From: Bacteroidia bacterium
GTDB taxonomy: Bacteria > Bacteroidota > Bacteroidia > Bacteroidales > UBA12481
Reading direction: 5' to 3'
DNA length: 11,905 bases
Assembly: GCA_026391235.1 (NCBI GenBank)
Contig: JAPLDV010000773.1
Location: forward strand, 1-11,905
The notes beneath the pieces were generated by a model. That model made no database searches and was not told where the DNA came from. It saw only the letters and a list, made by a program, of their open reading frames with translations. Of the stretch, positions 1 to 8,138 are shown in pieces (within the stretch, counting starts at the first letter, position 1; each line of letters begins with the position of its first letter). The translations under genes were made by a program, and so were the position numbers.

Positions 1-2120
1 AAAACCGTGAGATAATTCCCTATGAGAAGATAAGTCCCTATATGATTGATGCTATCATAGCCATTGAAGATCAGCGATATAACCGGCATTCAGGCATTGA
101 TTTCATAGGATTGCTCCGGGTGGTGGTGAAAAGTGTAATTTTACGCCAGGATACCGGTGGAGGAAGTACAATAACCCAACAGCTGGCGAAAAACCTTTTC
201 CCCAGGGAAGATTCACTCAGTACGATCGGTTTTGCGGTGCGCAAATTCCGCGAATGGGTTATTGCTGTAAAACTGGAGAAAACATTTACCAAAGAGGAAA
301 TCCTTGCCCTTTATCTTAATAAGCTAAGTTTCGTTAATAATGCCGAAGGAATTCAAACGGCATCGTGGGTCTATTTCAATAAAGATGCCAGCCAGCTCGA
401 GATCCATGAAGCCGCCATGCTCGCAGGAATGGCCAAAAATCCGTCGCTGTATAATCCCCTTCGGTTTGGATTGAAGAATACACTGCCACGCCGGAATACT
501 GTTCTCGACAAAATGAAAGCCCGCGGCTTTGCCGATGCGGTTACCATCGAGAGAGCAAAGGCCATGGATCTGGGACTGAATTATCACCGGGTTGATCATA
601 AAGTTGGCCGGGCCACCTATTTCAGGGAATATCTCCGGGGGGTACTCACTGAAGATCGCCCAAGAAGCTCAGCCGGTGCAGCTGCCTGGGACGCGAATCC
701 TCTCCGGGGATTCTGTCACAAACACCTTAAGCAGGACGGAACTTCCTATAATTTGTACCGCGATGGTCTCAAGATCTATACCACCATTGATTCACGCATG
801 CAGCAATATGCTGAAGAGGCTGTGGTTGAGCACCTTAAAAAAGATTTGCAACCCACTTTTGATAGGGAATTAAGGCGTTTAAGGCGTACCCCTTTTTCCA
901 ACACTGCATCTGACGAGGAAATCAGCAGATCCATGAACTCAGCCATGGGCTGGAGCGAACGATACCGGATCCTGAAAAAAAACCCGGGATTATCTGATGA
1001 AGACATCAAAAAACTGTTTAATACTCCCGCACCTATGTCGGTATTCAGCTGGAAAGGTGTGATAGATACGGTTCTGACGCCGATGGATTCAATTAAATAT
1101 TACAAGCGCTACCTGCGGTCGGCCTTTATGGCCATTACACCGCAAACCGGATATGTAAAGGCTTATGTTGGCGGAGCGGATTACCGGTATTTCCAGTATG
1201 ATCAGATTATGCAAGGTAAACGGCAGGTGGGGTCGGTGTTTAAGCCGTTTGTTTATACGGTGGCAATGGAAAACGGGCTCTCACCCTGTTATGAAGTTCC
1301 AAACGTTTCGGTAAGTTTCGTGGGTAACTTTAACAGTGTTGAAGGTAGTACTTATGAACCTCAGTTTTCGGATGCCAAAGAGCTGGATGGGAAAATGGTG
1401 ACCCTAAGGACCGGATTATCCAAATCACTTAACCAGATATCTGCCTGGGTGATGAAGCAATACAATCCGGAGGCAGTTATCGAGGTTGCCAGGAAGGTAG
1501 GGATAAAATCACCCATTGAGCCGGTAATACCGATATGCGTTGGAGCTGTCGAGCTTCCGGTGTATGAGGTTGCAGGAGCTTTTTCCGCATTTGCAAACCA
1601 GGGAATCTGGGTGGAACCGATCATGGTGACCCGCATCGAGGATAAAAACGGCAACCTGCTGGCTGCGTTCAGTACGCATGAAGAGGTTGCCATGAGTAAG
1701 GAAACAGCTTACAAGATGCTTTACATGCTTGAAGGGGTAACCAGTACCGAAGGAACAGCGCGGCGCCTGCGCAACAAATATGAATTTACCAACCCGATAG
1801 CCGGTAAAACAGGAACGACCAATAGTTATGCCGACGGATGGTTTGTTGGCATGGTTCCTAACCTGATCGGTGCTGCCTGGACCGGTGCTGAGGATAACAT
1901 GGTTCATTTTTCTAATCATGATAACGGTCAGGGTGCGAACATGGCATTACCGATATGGGCTCTTTTTATGAAGAAAGTTTACGCTGACAGCACCCTCAGT
2001 GTTTCACAGGAACCCTTTGAGCGTCCGCTACTTATGTCGGATCCCCTGAATTGTGACGGATTGCAGGGACAAGGGGCTAAACCAGGAAAGAGAAAAAAGT
2101 CGGATTTCGATGAGCTCTAA
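1..2120 (+). CDS. Class A penicillin-binding protein (PBP1A family), 5'-truncated by the window edge
   Basis: Bifunctional peptidoglycan synthase acting at the outer face of the inner membrane: it polymerises lipid II into glycan strands and cross-links the stem peptides. The frame is open from base 3, so the ATG at 42 is internal; the cytoplasmic tail, the membrane anchor and the start of the GT51 domain lie upstream. Numbering from that ATG, the GT51 motifs are EDQRYNRH at 9-16 (E9 the likely catalytic Glu) and GGSTITQQ at 40-47, followed by the KLEKTFTKEEILALYLN region. The transpeptidase motifs are complete: SVFK 398-401 with nucleophile S398, SLN 462-464 and KTGTT 589-593. The tail is basic, ending in DFDEL. 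No lesion is visible. The gene is convergent with radA and shares 4 bp with it. Assignment to the class A family is firm; the exact paralogue (mrcA/ponA-like) cannot be told. Confidence 0.95.
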   Translation, partial: NREIIPYEKISPYMIDAIIAIEDQRYNRHSGIDFIGLLRVVVKSVILRQDTGGGSTITQQLAKNLFPREDSLSTIGFAVRKFREWVIAVKLEKTFTKEEILALYLNKLSFVNNAEGIQTASWVYFNKDASQLEIHEAAMLAGMAKNPSLYNPLRFGLKNTLPRRNTVLDKMKARGFADAVTIERAKAMDLGLNYHRVDHKVGRATYFREYLRGVLTEDRPRSSAGAAAWDANPLRGFCHKHLKQDGTSYNLYRDGLKIYTTIDSRMQQYAEEAVVEHLKKDLQPTFDRELRRLRRTPFSNTASDEEISRSMNSAMGWSERYRILKKNPGLSDEDIKKLFNTPAPMSVFSWKGVIDTVLTPMDSIKYYKRYLRSAFMAITPQTGYVKAYVGGADYRYFQYDQIMQGKRQVGSVFKPFVYTVAMENGLSPCYEVPNVSVSFVGNFNSVEGSTYEPQFSDAKELDGKMVTLRTGLSKSLNQISAWVMKQYNPEAVIEVARKVGIKSPIEPVIPICVGAVELPVYEVAGAFSAFANQGIWVEPIMVTRIEDKNGNLLAAFSTHEEVAMSKETAYKMLYMLEGVTSTEGTARRLRNKYEFTNPIAGKTGTTNSYADGWFVGMVPNLIGAAWTGAEDNMVHFSNHDNGQGANMALPIWALFMKKVYADSTLSVSQEPFERPLLMSDPLNCDGLQGQGAKPGKRKKSDFDEL

Positions 2121-2131
2121 GAAAAGAGCTC
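2112..2131. terminator. Possible bidirectional hairpin at the convergent PBP/radA ends
   Basis: GAGCTC at 2112-2117 can pair with GAGCTC at 2126-2131 around an 8-base loop that contains the overlapping stop codons. On the plus strand the stem is followed by TTTCAATAAAT, a weak T tract. The stem is only 6 bp, and GAGCTC is itself a palindrome, so it may have no termination role. It is the only candidate stop signal I see between two convergent genes with no spacer. Confidence 0.25.
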
Positions 2132-3472
2132 TTTCAATAAATCACCCAGGTGCCTGACCGGCACTACATCAATCTGGAATCTTTTCAGATCGATTCCTTT
2201 TTTATTAAAGGCCGGAATAAAAATCCGTTTAAATCCGAGCCGGCTGGCTTCGGCCAGGCGGTTTTCGATGCGGTTAACCGGGCGTGCTTCGCCCGAAAGG
2301 CCAATCTCTCCGGTAAAACAGTATTGCTGATCAAGCGGCAGATTTTTATCTGAGGAAAGAATTGCAGCAATAACGGCCATATCGGTTGCCGGATCAGTAA
2401 TCCGCAATCCCCCGGCCATATTCAGGAAAACATCTTTGGCAGCGAGACGGAAACCGGCACGTTTTTCCAGAACTGCCAGCAGCATATTCAGGCGGCGCGG
2501 ATCGAAACCGGTGGTCGACCGCTGTGGAGTGCCATATACCGAGGAGCTTACGAGTGCCTGTGTTTCCAGCAGGAGCGAACGCTGGCCTTCCATCGATACG
2601 GAAATGGCGTTACCGCTGAGGGAAAGATCCCTGTTGGACAGCAAAAGTTCAGATGGATTGGTCACTTCACGTAACCCTTTTGAATTCATTTCAAAAATAC
2701 CGAGCTCATCGGTTGATCCGAACCGGTTTTTGCTGGCCCTGAGGATCCGGTATTGATGGTGCAGGTCGCCTTCAAACTGCAGAACAGTATCAACCATGTG
2801 TTCCAGTACTTTAGGCCCTGCCAGATTGCCCTCCTTATTAATATGGCCGATAAGGATGACCGGCGTCTGGCTCTCTTTGGCAAATTTCATCAGGTCGGTG
2901 GCGCACTCCCGGATCTGGCTGATAGTGCCCGCCGATCCGTCGACGCGCTCGGTTACCAGCGTCTGAATAGAGTCGACAATAAGCAGTTCGGGCTGAAATT
3001 CATCGAGTTGCTTCAACAGGCTTTCCAGAGAGGTTTCACTTAACAGATAAAATCCGTCGTGATCATCACCGATGCGTTCGGCCCGAAGTTTCAACTGCTG
3101 CAAACTCTCTTCGCCCGATACATACAATATCTTTTTATTTTTAAGGCGCAGGGCCATCTGCAAAACAAGGGTCGATTTTCCGATGCCGGGCTCTCCGCCG
3201 ATTAAAACAAGTGATCCGGGAACTATCCCGTCGCCGGTTACCCTATCGAATTCCCCGATGCCGCTTTTAATCCGCTGAAAAGCCAGCCGGTCGATATCCG
3301 GAAGCCGCTTCGGGGTTGATTGAACGATTGATTTGGGCTTTCCAGGCCGAGCCGACTTAACTATCACCTCCTCGATATAGGTGTTCCATTCCCCGCAACT
3401 TGGGCAACGTCCGATCCATTTCGAAGAGTTGGCGCCGCAGTTCGTGCAGCTGAAGGTAGTTTTGGAGATCAT
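2117..3472 (-). CDS. radA: DNA repair protein RadA (Sms), a RecA-like ATPase
   Basis: Cytoplasmic RecA-related ATPase involved in branch migration and processing of recombination intermediates. All family landmarks are visible in 451 residues, a normal length. An N-terminal zinc finger has C9, C12, C23 and C26 (CTNC ... CPSC). Walker A is GGEPGIGKST at 92-101, a Walker B-like LLIVD ends near 167, and the RadA-specific KNRFG motif is at 248-252. A C-terminal Lon-protease-like domain starts near 290; where Lon has its catalytic Ser this protein reads ITDPATDMAV, so it should be non-proteolytic, as is usual for RadA. The ATG at 3472 sits just before the zinc finger and gives the standard start. 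No Shine-Dalgarno is visible; the upstream leader is made of 7-bp repeats. It follows panD by 62 bp on the same strand and may be read with it. Confidence 0.97.
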   Translation of the reverse strand: MISKTTFSCTNCGANSSKWIGRCPSCGEWNTYIEEVIVKSARPGKPKSIVQSTPKRLPDIDRLAFQRIKSGIGEFDRVTGDGIVPGSLVLIGGEPGIGKSTLVLQMALRLKNKKILYVSGEESLQQLKLRAERIGDDHDGFYLLSETSLESLLKQLDEFQPELLIVDSIQTLVTERVDGSAGTISQIRECATDLMKFAKESQTPVILIGHINKEGNLAGPKVLEHMVDTVLQFEGDLHHQYRILRASKNRFGSTDELGIFEMNSKGLREVTNPSELLLSNRDLSLSGNAISVSMEGQRSLLLETQALVSSSVYGTPQRSTTGFDPRRLNMLLAVLEKRAGFRLAAKDVFLNMAGGLRITDPATDMAVIAAILSSDKNLPLDQQYCFTGEIGLSGEARPVNRIENRLAEASRLGFKRIFIPAFNKKGIDLKRFQIDVVPVRHLGDLLKELFS

Positions 3473-3473
3473 A

Positions 3474-3531
3474 GGTATCGGGTATCAGGTATCAGGTATC
3501 AGGAACGCACACGTCACATGTCACTCGTCAC
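3474..3531. repeat. Two adjacent 7-bp tandem repeat tracts between panD and radA
   Basis: GGTATCG at 3474-3480 is followed by three perfect GGTATCA units (3481-3501). After a 9-base spacer come three NNGTCAC units: ACGTCAC, ATGTCAC and TCGTCAC (3511-3531). Together they fill almost the whole 62-bp gap, ending one base from the radA start codon and three bases from the panD stop codon. Both tracts have the same 7-bp period although their sequences differ. The radA leader would be transcribed through them. Confidence 0.85.
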
Positions 3532-3534
3532 TTC

Positions 3535-3888
3535 TTAAATCACTAACCGGTTAGTGGAGGTGTCGGGGAAAACGAGCCAGGGTTTGAAGGTTTTGGCTTC
3601 TTCAATGTCCATCATGGCATAGGAGATGATGATGACCACATCGCCGACCTGAGCCTTGCGGGCAGCGGCACCATTCAAACAAATATTACCAGAGCCCCTG
3701 ATTCCTTTAATTACGTATGTTTCAAGACGTTCACCGTTATTGAGGTTTACGATCTGAACTTTTTCGTTTTCGATGAGATTGGCAGCATCCATCAGGTCTT
3801 CATCGATGGTAATACTACCGACGTATTGAAGGTTGGCTTCCGAGATGGTAGCCATGTGGATCTTTGATTTACAGACTTCTATAAACAT
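3535..3888 (-). CDS. panD: Aspartate 1-decarboxylase precursor (PanD)
   Basis: Pyruvoyl-dependent cytoplasmic enzyme that decarboxylates L-aspartate to beta-alanine for pantothenate and coenzyme A synthesis. The 117-residue proenzyme matches the family in length. The self-cleavage site YVGS is present, with G24-S25 as the scissile pair; Ser25 would become the pyruvoyl group. Other family signatures are KSKIHMAT (7-14), [10 protein letters not shown], the RGSG segment, NGAAAR and the ISYAMMD segment near the C terminus. The ATG at 3888 gives the expected distance of 24 residues to the cleavage site. A Bacteroidota-type promoter lies just upstream, so the gene probably has its own transcript despite following the epimerase gene by only 38 bp on the same strand. 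It is a housekeeping gene beside the mannan locus, not part of it. Confidence 0.97.
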   Translation of the reverse strand: MFIEVCKSKIHMATISEANLQYVGSITIDEDLMDAANLIENEKVQIVNLNNGERLETYVIKGIRGSGNICLNGAAARKAQVGDVVIIISYAMMDIEEAKTFKPWLVFPDTSTNRLVI

Positions 3889-3908
3889 TTTTTGCCTTTA
3901 ATGCGGTG

Positions 3909-3916
3909 CAAAGATA
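3909..3916 (-). promoter_or_regulatory. Bacteroidota -7 promoter element for panD
   Basis: Read on the minus strand this is TATCTTTG followed by CACC, an exact match to the Bacteroidota TAnnTTTG consensus with its usual following C. It lies 20 bases before the panD ATG, so the leader would be short. The -33 side is weak: a TTGA lies about 19 bases upstream, inside the last codons of the epimerase gene, where TTTG would be ideal. Confidence 0.6.
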
Positions 3917-3926
3917 AGTAAAAAAA

Positions 3927-5123
3927 TCAGGTCAAGCTTAAACGACTTATTCCTTCGAGGCATGCCCGGGTATTGTGATAGGGGCATTTCCAGAAGCCTG
4001 CCAGCGAATCCTCCGGTAACCACCGGCCATCAGGATTGATCCTCCAGAACCATTCCCCTGTTGAGGGGTCCTTGAGTTCCGAAAGGATATATTTCCAAAG
4101 TTGCAAGGCAGCTTTCAGGAGGAGAGGATCTCTTTCGTTACCATAAGCGTTAAGCAGACCCACCATACCCTCGGCCTGCACCCACCAGTGCCGGTCGAAG
4201 TCGTCGTGGCCGGTTAAAGGGTCGGTCTCATACCGGGCGGATCCATCGGGGAGCAGGGCCTCATTGAGGAATACCCGGCCAGCATGGCGGATCCAATCGG
4301 TAATAATGACAGGTTTCTCGAACGCTGATAAAACCTCAATTGACTCCTGAAGGAGCCAGGTGGTTTCTATGTCATGGCCGAAAGATATCAGGTTACCCAC
4401 AGGTTGCCAGTTCAGGTTGAAGAACAGGTTCAGGTGGCCATCAGACTTAAGAAAGTGAGCCTCAAACAGCCTGTGGAGCCGACCGATTGCATTTATGACG
4501 GGTTTTTCGGGGCTGATCCGGCAAAGTGAGGTATAGGCTTCGAGAACATGAAGATGAGTGTTCAGTGACAGGGGCTCATTCAGGTCTTTATTGCTCAGCC
4601 TCCAGTCTGTTAGGGGGCTCCATTCCTGTGAGAAGGCTTCGGTATATCCACCCGTGACCGGATCCAGCCCCCGCTGTTCCATCAGTTCAAACAGTTCCAA
4701 CGCCTGGCTTAAAACCACGGCATCATGGGTGAGGAAATAGTATTCAACAAGAGCGTAAAGGACGAACGCCTGTGCATAAACCTGCTTGCGGGTTTGCCAG
4801 GGTTGCCCGTCGAAGGTGACCGACCAATAATATCCGCCGTGTTTCGAATCCCGAAAATAATCATTAATAAATTTAAATGCCCGATCGGCGAGCATGTGGC
4901 AGGCAGGGTTGTGATGCAAAGCCAGGGCTGAAAATGCCCACAATATCCTCGCATTGAGGACGATGCCTTTTGGCCCCTTCTCATCTACCTGGCGAATGGT
5001 ATTCATGCCCGGCAAAAATCCTCCATACCGGTTGTCGATCATCGACTCCGACCAGAATTTCTGAATATCATTCAATTCCGCTCTCATCTCAGCGATCCAA
5101 CGGTTTATCAGGGCCTTCTCCAT
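3927..5123 (-). CDS. Cellobiose/mannobiose 2-epimerase (AGE superfamily)
   Basis: Cytoplasmic epimerase inverting C2 of the reducing-end sugar of beta-1,4-disaccharides. In this context the expected reaction is mannobiose to 4-O-beta-mannosyl-glucose, feeding the adjacent GH130 phosphorylase. The 398 residues fit the (alpha/alpha)6-barrel of the AGE/cellobiose 2-epimerase family. Likely active-site histidines are H190 (in NTHLH, 188-192), H250 (in FGHDIETTW) and H383 (in FWKCPYHNTR, with aromatic W378 just before it). Other signatures are YGGFLPG near 33-39 and HGGYYW at 95-100. The ATG at 5123 is one base after the GH130 stop codon, so translational coupling is likely. It is the last gene of the mannan operon. 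It is closer to cellobiose 2-epimerases than to N-acylglucosamine 2-epimerases by motifs and context; the preferred disaccharide is inferred from the neighbours. Confidence 0.92.
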   Translation of the reverse strand: MEKALINRWIAEMRAELNDIQKFWSESMIDNRYGGFLPGMNTIRQVDEKGPKGIVLNARILWAFSALALHHNPACHMLADRAFKFINDYFRDSKHGGYYWSVTFDGQPWQTRKQVYAQAFVLYALVEYYFLTHDAVVLSQALELFELMEQRGLDPVTGGYTEAFSQEWSPLTDWRLSNKDLNEPLSLNTHLHVLEAYTSLCRISPEKPVINAIGRLHRLFEAHFLKSDGHLNLFFNLNWQPVGNLISFGHDIETTWLLQESIEVLSAFEKPVIITDWIRHAGRVFLNEALLPDGSARYETDPLTGHDDFDRHWWVQAEGMVGLLNAYGNERDPLLLKAALQLWKYILSELKDPSTGEWFWRINPDGRWLPEDSLAGFWKCPYHNTRACLEGISRLSLT

Positions 5124-5124
5124 T

Positions 5125-6306
5125 TCAGCGGCTATATAGGTTTCGATCGATCAGCTTAATGATGTTTTTCACCGAACCTGATGAAAAGCCGCTATCAGGG
5201 GGAGTGTTTTTCACATAATCCAGCATACGGCCCATCGTGGTTGTGGCCACGTGCATCCGGGTATCCGAAGAAGCGTAATAGATAAACAGTTTACCGTCGT
5301 CATCGTCAATCCAGCCGCTGGAGAAGAGGACGTTAGAAACATCGCCGATCCTTTCGGCCCCTTCAGGTGCCATAAAATAGCCGGCTGGCTGATAAATGAC
5401 CCTGGATATATCGTCGGGTGCGGTCATGAAGACATACAGGGTATAACGCAATCCTGCGGCGGTATTCCTTACCCCGTGAGCCAGGTGAAGCCAGCCTTCG
5501 GCGGTGCGTATGGGCGCCGGGCCCAGTCCGTTTTTTAATTCGTAGATGGTATGATACCTGCGCGGCTGAATGAAACGCTCATCCCTAACCACCGGATTGG
5601 TGACATCCTTTACGAAACCCATACCGATTCCACCACCGGACCCCACCTCGATGAACCCCGATTGCGGCCGGGTGTAGAAGCAATACCGGCCATCAACAAA
5701 TACCGGGTGGAGAACTACATTCCTCTGCTGGTGCGCTACGGTGATCAGATCGGGAATTCTTTCCCAATTATCCAGGTCCTTTGTTCTGACAATGGCTGCT
5801 GCAGCTACTGCCTGGCTCGTATCGCCGGGAGGTGCATCCGGATCTTTTCTCTCGGCACAGTAAATGCCGTAAATGTACCCGTCTTCATGTGCAACCAGCC
5901 GCATATCGTACACGTTCACTTCTTCCGGATAATTCGGCGGCAGTGTAATGGGCCGTGGCCTGAAACGGAAACCATCGATGCCGGTTTCGCTCTCTGCTAT
6001 GGCAAAGTAGGATTTCCGGTCCCAGCCTTCCACCCTCACGGCCAGGCAATATTTGCCATGAAATTTCAGCGCTCCGGCATTGAAAACGGCATTAACGCCG
6101 ATCCTTTCGAGAAGAAAAGGGTTTGTTGCCGGGTTCAGATCGAAGCGCCACTCAATCGGGACATGACCGGGTACCAAAACCGGATCACGGTAGCGCAGAT
6201 AAATTCCATGGTCCTGCTGAACCGGAAGGTTTTTCTTTTGGAACAGTAGCTCCTGGTCATTCCGCAAAACGGTTAGCCTGAGGTTAAAATCGTTGTTAGT
6301 GCTCAT
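5125..6306 (-). CDS. 4-O-beta-D-mannosyl-D-glucose phosphorylase (GH130, subfamily 1 type)
   Basis: Cytoplasmic inverting phosphorylase: mannosyl-glucose plus phosphate gives alpha-mannose 1-phosphate and glucose. The 393 residues form a single five-bladed beta-propeller domain of GH130 and match the length of the B. fragilis enzyme. The predicted general acid is D134 in NVYDMRL (131-137), corresponding to the catalytic Asp of characterised GH130 enzymes. RYRDPVL (38-44), NAVFNAGA (72-79), the HGVRNTAAGLRYTLY segment and the SSDTRMHVATTTM end are typical of the mannosylglucose phosphorylase subfamily rather than of the mannan-chain phosphorylases. There is no signal peptide. The start overlaps the end of the symporter gene by 11 bp, and its stop is one base before the epimerase start. 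The product feeds mannose 6-phosphate and glucose metabolism. Subfamily assignment rests on recalled family features and the neighbouring genes. Confidence 0.93.
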   Translation of the reverse strand: MSTNNDFNLRLTVLRNDQELLFQKKNLPVQQDHGIYLRYRDPVLVPGHVPIEWRFDLNPATNPFLLERIGVNAVFNAGALKFHGKYCLAVRVEGWDRKSYFAIAESETGIDGFRFRPRPITLPPNYPEEVNVYDMRLVAHEDGYIYGIYCAERKDPDAPPGDTSQAVAAAAIVRTKDLDNWERIPDLITVAHQQRNVVLHPVFVDGRYCFYTRPQSGFIEVGSGGGIGMGFVKDVTNPVVRDERFIQPRRYHTIYELKNGLGPAPIRTAEGWLHLAHGVRNTAAGLRYTLYVFMTAPDDISRVIYQPAGYFMAPEGAERIGDVSNVLFSSGWIDDDDGKLFIYYASSDTRMHVATTTMGRMLDYVKNTPPDSGFSSGSVKNIIKLIDRNLYSR

Positions 6307-8128
6307 ATTCTCCGAGGTTATTCCACCACGTTTTTTTCAGAATGAATAAGGTAACTGCCATGATAATCAGCGTAATGATTAAGGGTAGTCCTTTTCTCAA
6401 CACGAGATAAAGCGGGGCGGCAACAAGGGCAGTCTGTGCAATAGTTCCAATAAATACATTAAACATTTCGCGCTTGAAGTTCAGATTCGGATGGAATTCC
6501 GGGTGTTCAGCCTGGACCAGATTCTTCACTGGTTTCCAGAATCCCCAGGGTTTAACATGATAATAAAACGATTTCAGTGTTTCCTCTTCAACCGGCTTGG
6601 TAAGGAGTGTCCCCATGATGCATCCGAGAATTGAGATAACCAGAATCAGCGGGAAGTACCAGAGGCTCAGGGTGTCCTTAAAGATGTATGGGAAAATGAG
6701 AGCCGGCACTAATCCTGCCACCATACCCCAGAAAAAACCGTACCCGTTGAACCTCCACCAGTACCATTTCAGGATATTTGATGCCACATAACTGCCAAAC
6801 AGTGCCGAGACGATCCATTGCAGGATCGAATTGACATCCAGTGCAAAAAATCCGATGATCACGCTGAGCGAAACCACCAGTAATCCGGTGAAATAGTTGG
6901 TGTTACGAATTCTTTTATTGGTTGCCCCGGGATTAATATATTTCAGATAAATGTCGTTGACCACATAAGCCTGGGCGGCATTGAGCGTACCGGCAAAGGT
7001 ACCCATGAAAGCTGCCAGCAGGCCGGCCAAAAGCAGTCCGGTGAACCCTACCGGGGCAAACTCATTGATGGCCGACGGGAGAATCTGCTCGAAGTCGGTG
7101 CGGCCGGCAACCGTAAGATCAAGCCGGTTGAAATAGAGCAGCGCCAGCACGGCGATACCGCCAACCATCAGGTACCGGATGGGCATCAGAACCACCGAAA
7201 CAAATCCGCTCATTTTGGCAGCTTCCTTCGGTGAGCGGGTTGAAAGAACCTTTTGCATGTCGTAATTGGGAGCCGGACCGGCCAGGCTGACCAGCAGGCC
7301 TTTAAACAGCATTACTGTAAAGAATATGCTGAAAAGCGAATACCCGTCGGATTTGATTTTCTCGTTCACCTCAGGGATGATTCTCGACCAATCGAGATTC
7401 AGGTGGCTGCTGAAAAAAGGGTTCATCCAGCCATCGGGAACATTCAGGGTGTTATGGCCAAGGGCAGTGAAAGCCATGACACCGATCACAATGGCCGAAA
7501 CGGTCATGATTAGGTACTGCAGCACATCGGCCCATACAATGCCAGCCATTCCGCCCAGAACAGAATAAAAGACTGCGAACAGGGTGAATATCAATCCGTA
7601 AAAATGAGGAACATATCTCTCGGGAATGCTGAAAGGGAGGTATTGGCTGAGCCATTCGTAGGGGATAAATATCTCCACGAATTTCCCGAGCCCGATAAAT
7701 CCGTAAGCCAGGAAACCCAGGCAGCTGATCAGGGCGAAGACAACGACAATGGAATGGGAAAGTTTTCCCGACGGGCCGTTTCCAAAGCGGGTGCTGATCC
7801 ATTCAGCGCCGGTGCTTGCGTTTGACCGCCGGAGCCAGGCCGACAGGAATACCATCATGAATATCTGGTTAAAAACCGGCCAGAGCCATGGGATCCAGAT
7901 CGATTTCATGCCATAAACAAACATGATGGCTACCAGCCACATTGTTCCGGAGATATCGAACATCCCGGAAGCGTTCGACAGTCCAAGCATGTACCAGGGC
8001 AGGCGGTTGCCTCCAAGCATGTAGTTTTTTTTGCTTTTTGCAGCCACCCGGGTGAGAAGAATCCCGATGAGAACCGTCAGGAGCAGGTAAACTCCGATGA
8101 TCGAAATATCAATCGCGTTCAGGTTCAT
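6296..8128 (-). CDS. Sodium:solute symporter (SSS family), probable mannobiose importer
   Basis: Inner-membrane transporter with about 14 hydrophobic segments in 610 residues. The family core is clear: TM1 begins near residue 6, YMLGGNRLPWYMLGLS (36-51) precedes an ASGMFDISGTMW stretch, and the signature region GLLLAGLLAAFMGTFAGTLNAA spans 364-385 before VVNDIY. An extra C-terminal part (about 507-610) has a soluble linker and two further hydrophobic segments. The substrate cannot be read from sequence; its position between a GH26 mannanase and a mannosylglucose phosphorylase, as in the B. fragilis mannan cluster, suggests mannobiose or another short manno-oligosaccharide. It starts 10 bp after the GH26 stop and overlaps GH130 by 11 bp. 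Confidence 0.92.
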   Translation of the reverse strand: MNLNAIDISIIGVYLLLTVLIGILLTRVAAKSKKNYMLGGNRLPWYMLGLSNASGMFDISGTMWLVAIMFVYGMKSIWIPWLWPVFNQIFMMVFLSAWLRRSNASTGAEWISTRFGNGPSGKLSHSIVVVFALISCLGFLAYGFIGLGKFVEIFIPYEWLSQYLPFSIPERYVPHFYGLIFTLFAVFYSVLGGMAGIVWADVLQYLIMTVSAIVIGVMAFTALGHNTLNVPDGWMNPFFSSHLNLDWSRIIPEVNEKIKSDGYSLFSIFFTVMLFKGLLVSLAGPAPNYDMQKVLSTRSPKEAAKMSGFVSVVLMPIRYLMVGGIAVLALLYFNRLDLTVAGRTDFEQILPSAINEFAPVGFTGLLLAGLLAAFMGTFAGTLNAAQAYVVNDIYLKYINPGATNKRIRNTNYFTGLLVVSLSVIIGFFALDVNSILQWIVSALFGSYVASNILKWYWWRFNGYGFFWGMVAGLVPALIFPYIFKDTLSLWYFPLILVISILGCIMGTLLTKPVEEETLKSFYYHVKPWGFWKPVKNLVQAEHPEFHPNLNFKREMFNVFIGTIAQTALVAAPLYLVLRKGLPLIITLIIMAVTLFILKKTWWNNLGEYEH

Positions 8129-8138
8129 AAATAACAGA

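Noticed and set aside
42..44. ATG at 42 as the start of the PBP gene
   Set aside because: The frame is open upstream to base 3 with GT51-like sequence (EIIPYEKISPY), so the true start is outside the window.
1509..1919. 136-codon minus-strand open frame inside the PBP gene
   Set aside because: It is antisense to the transpeptidase SxN to KTG region and shows no domain.
5551..6249. 232-codon plus-strand open frame opposite the GH130 gene
   Set aside because: It is the shadow of a well-supported GH130 frame and its translation shows no recognisable domain.
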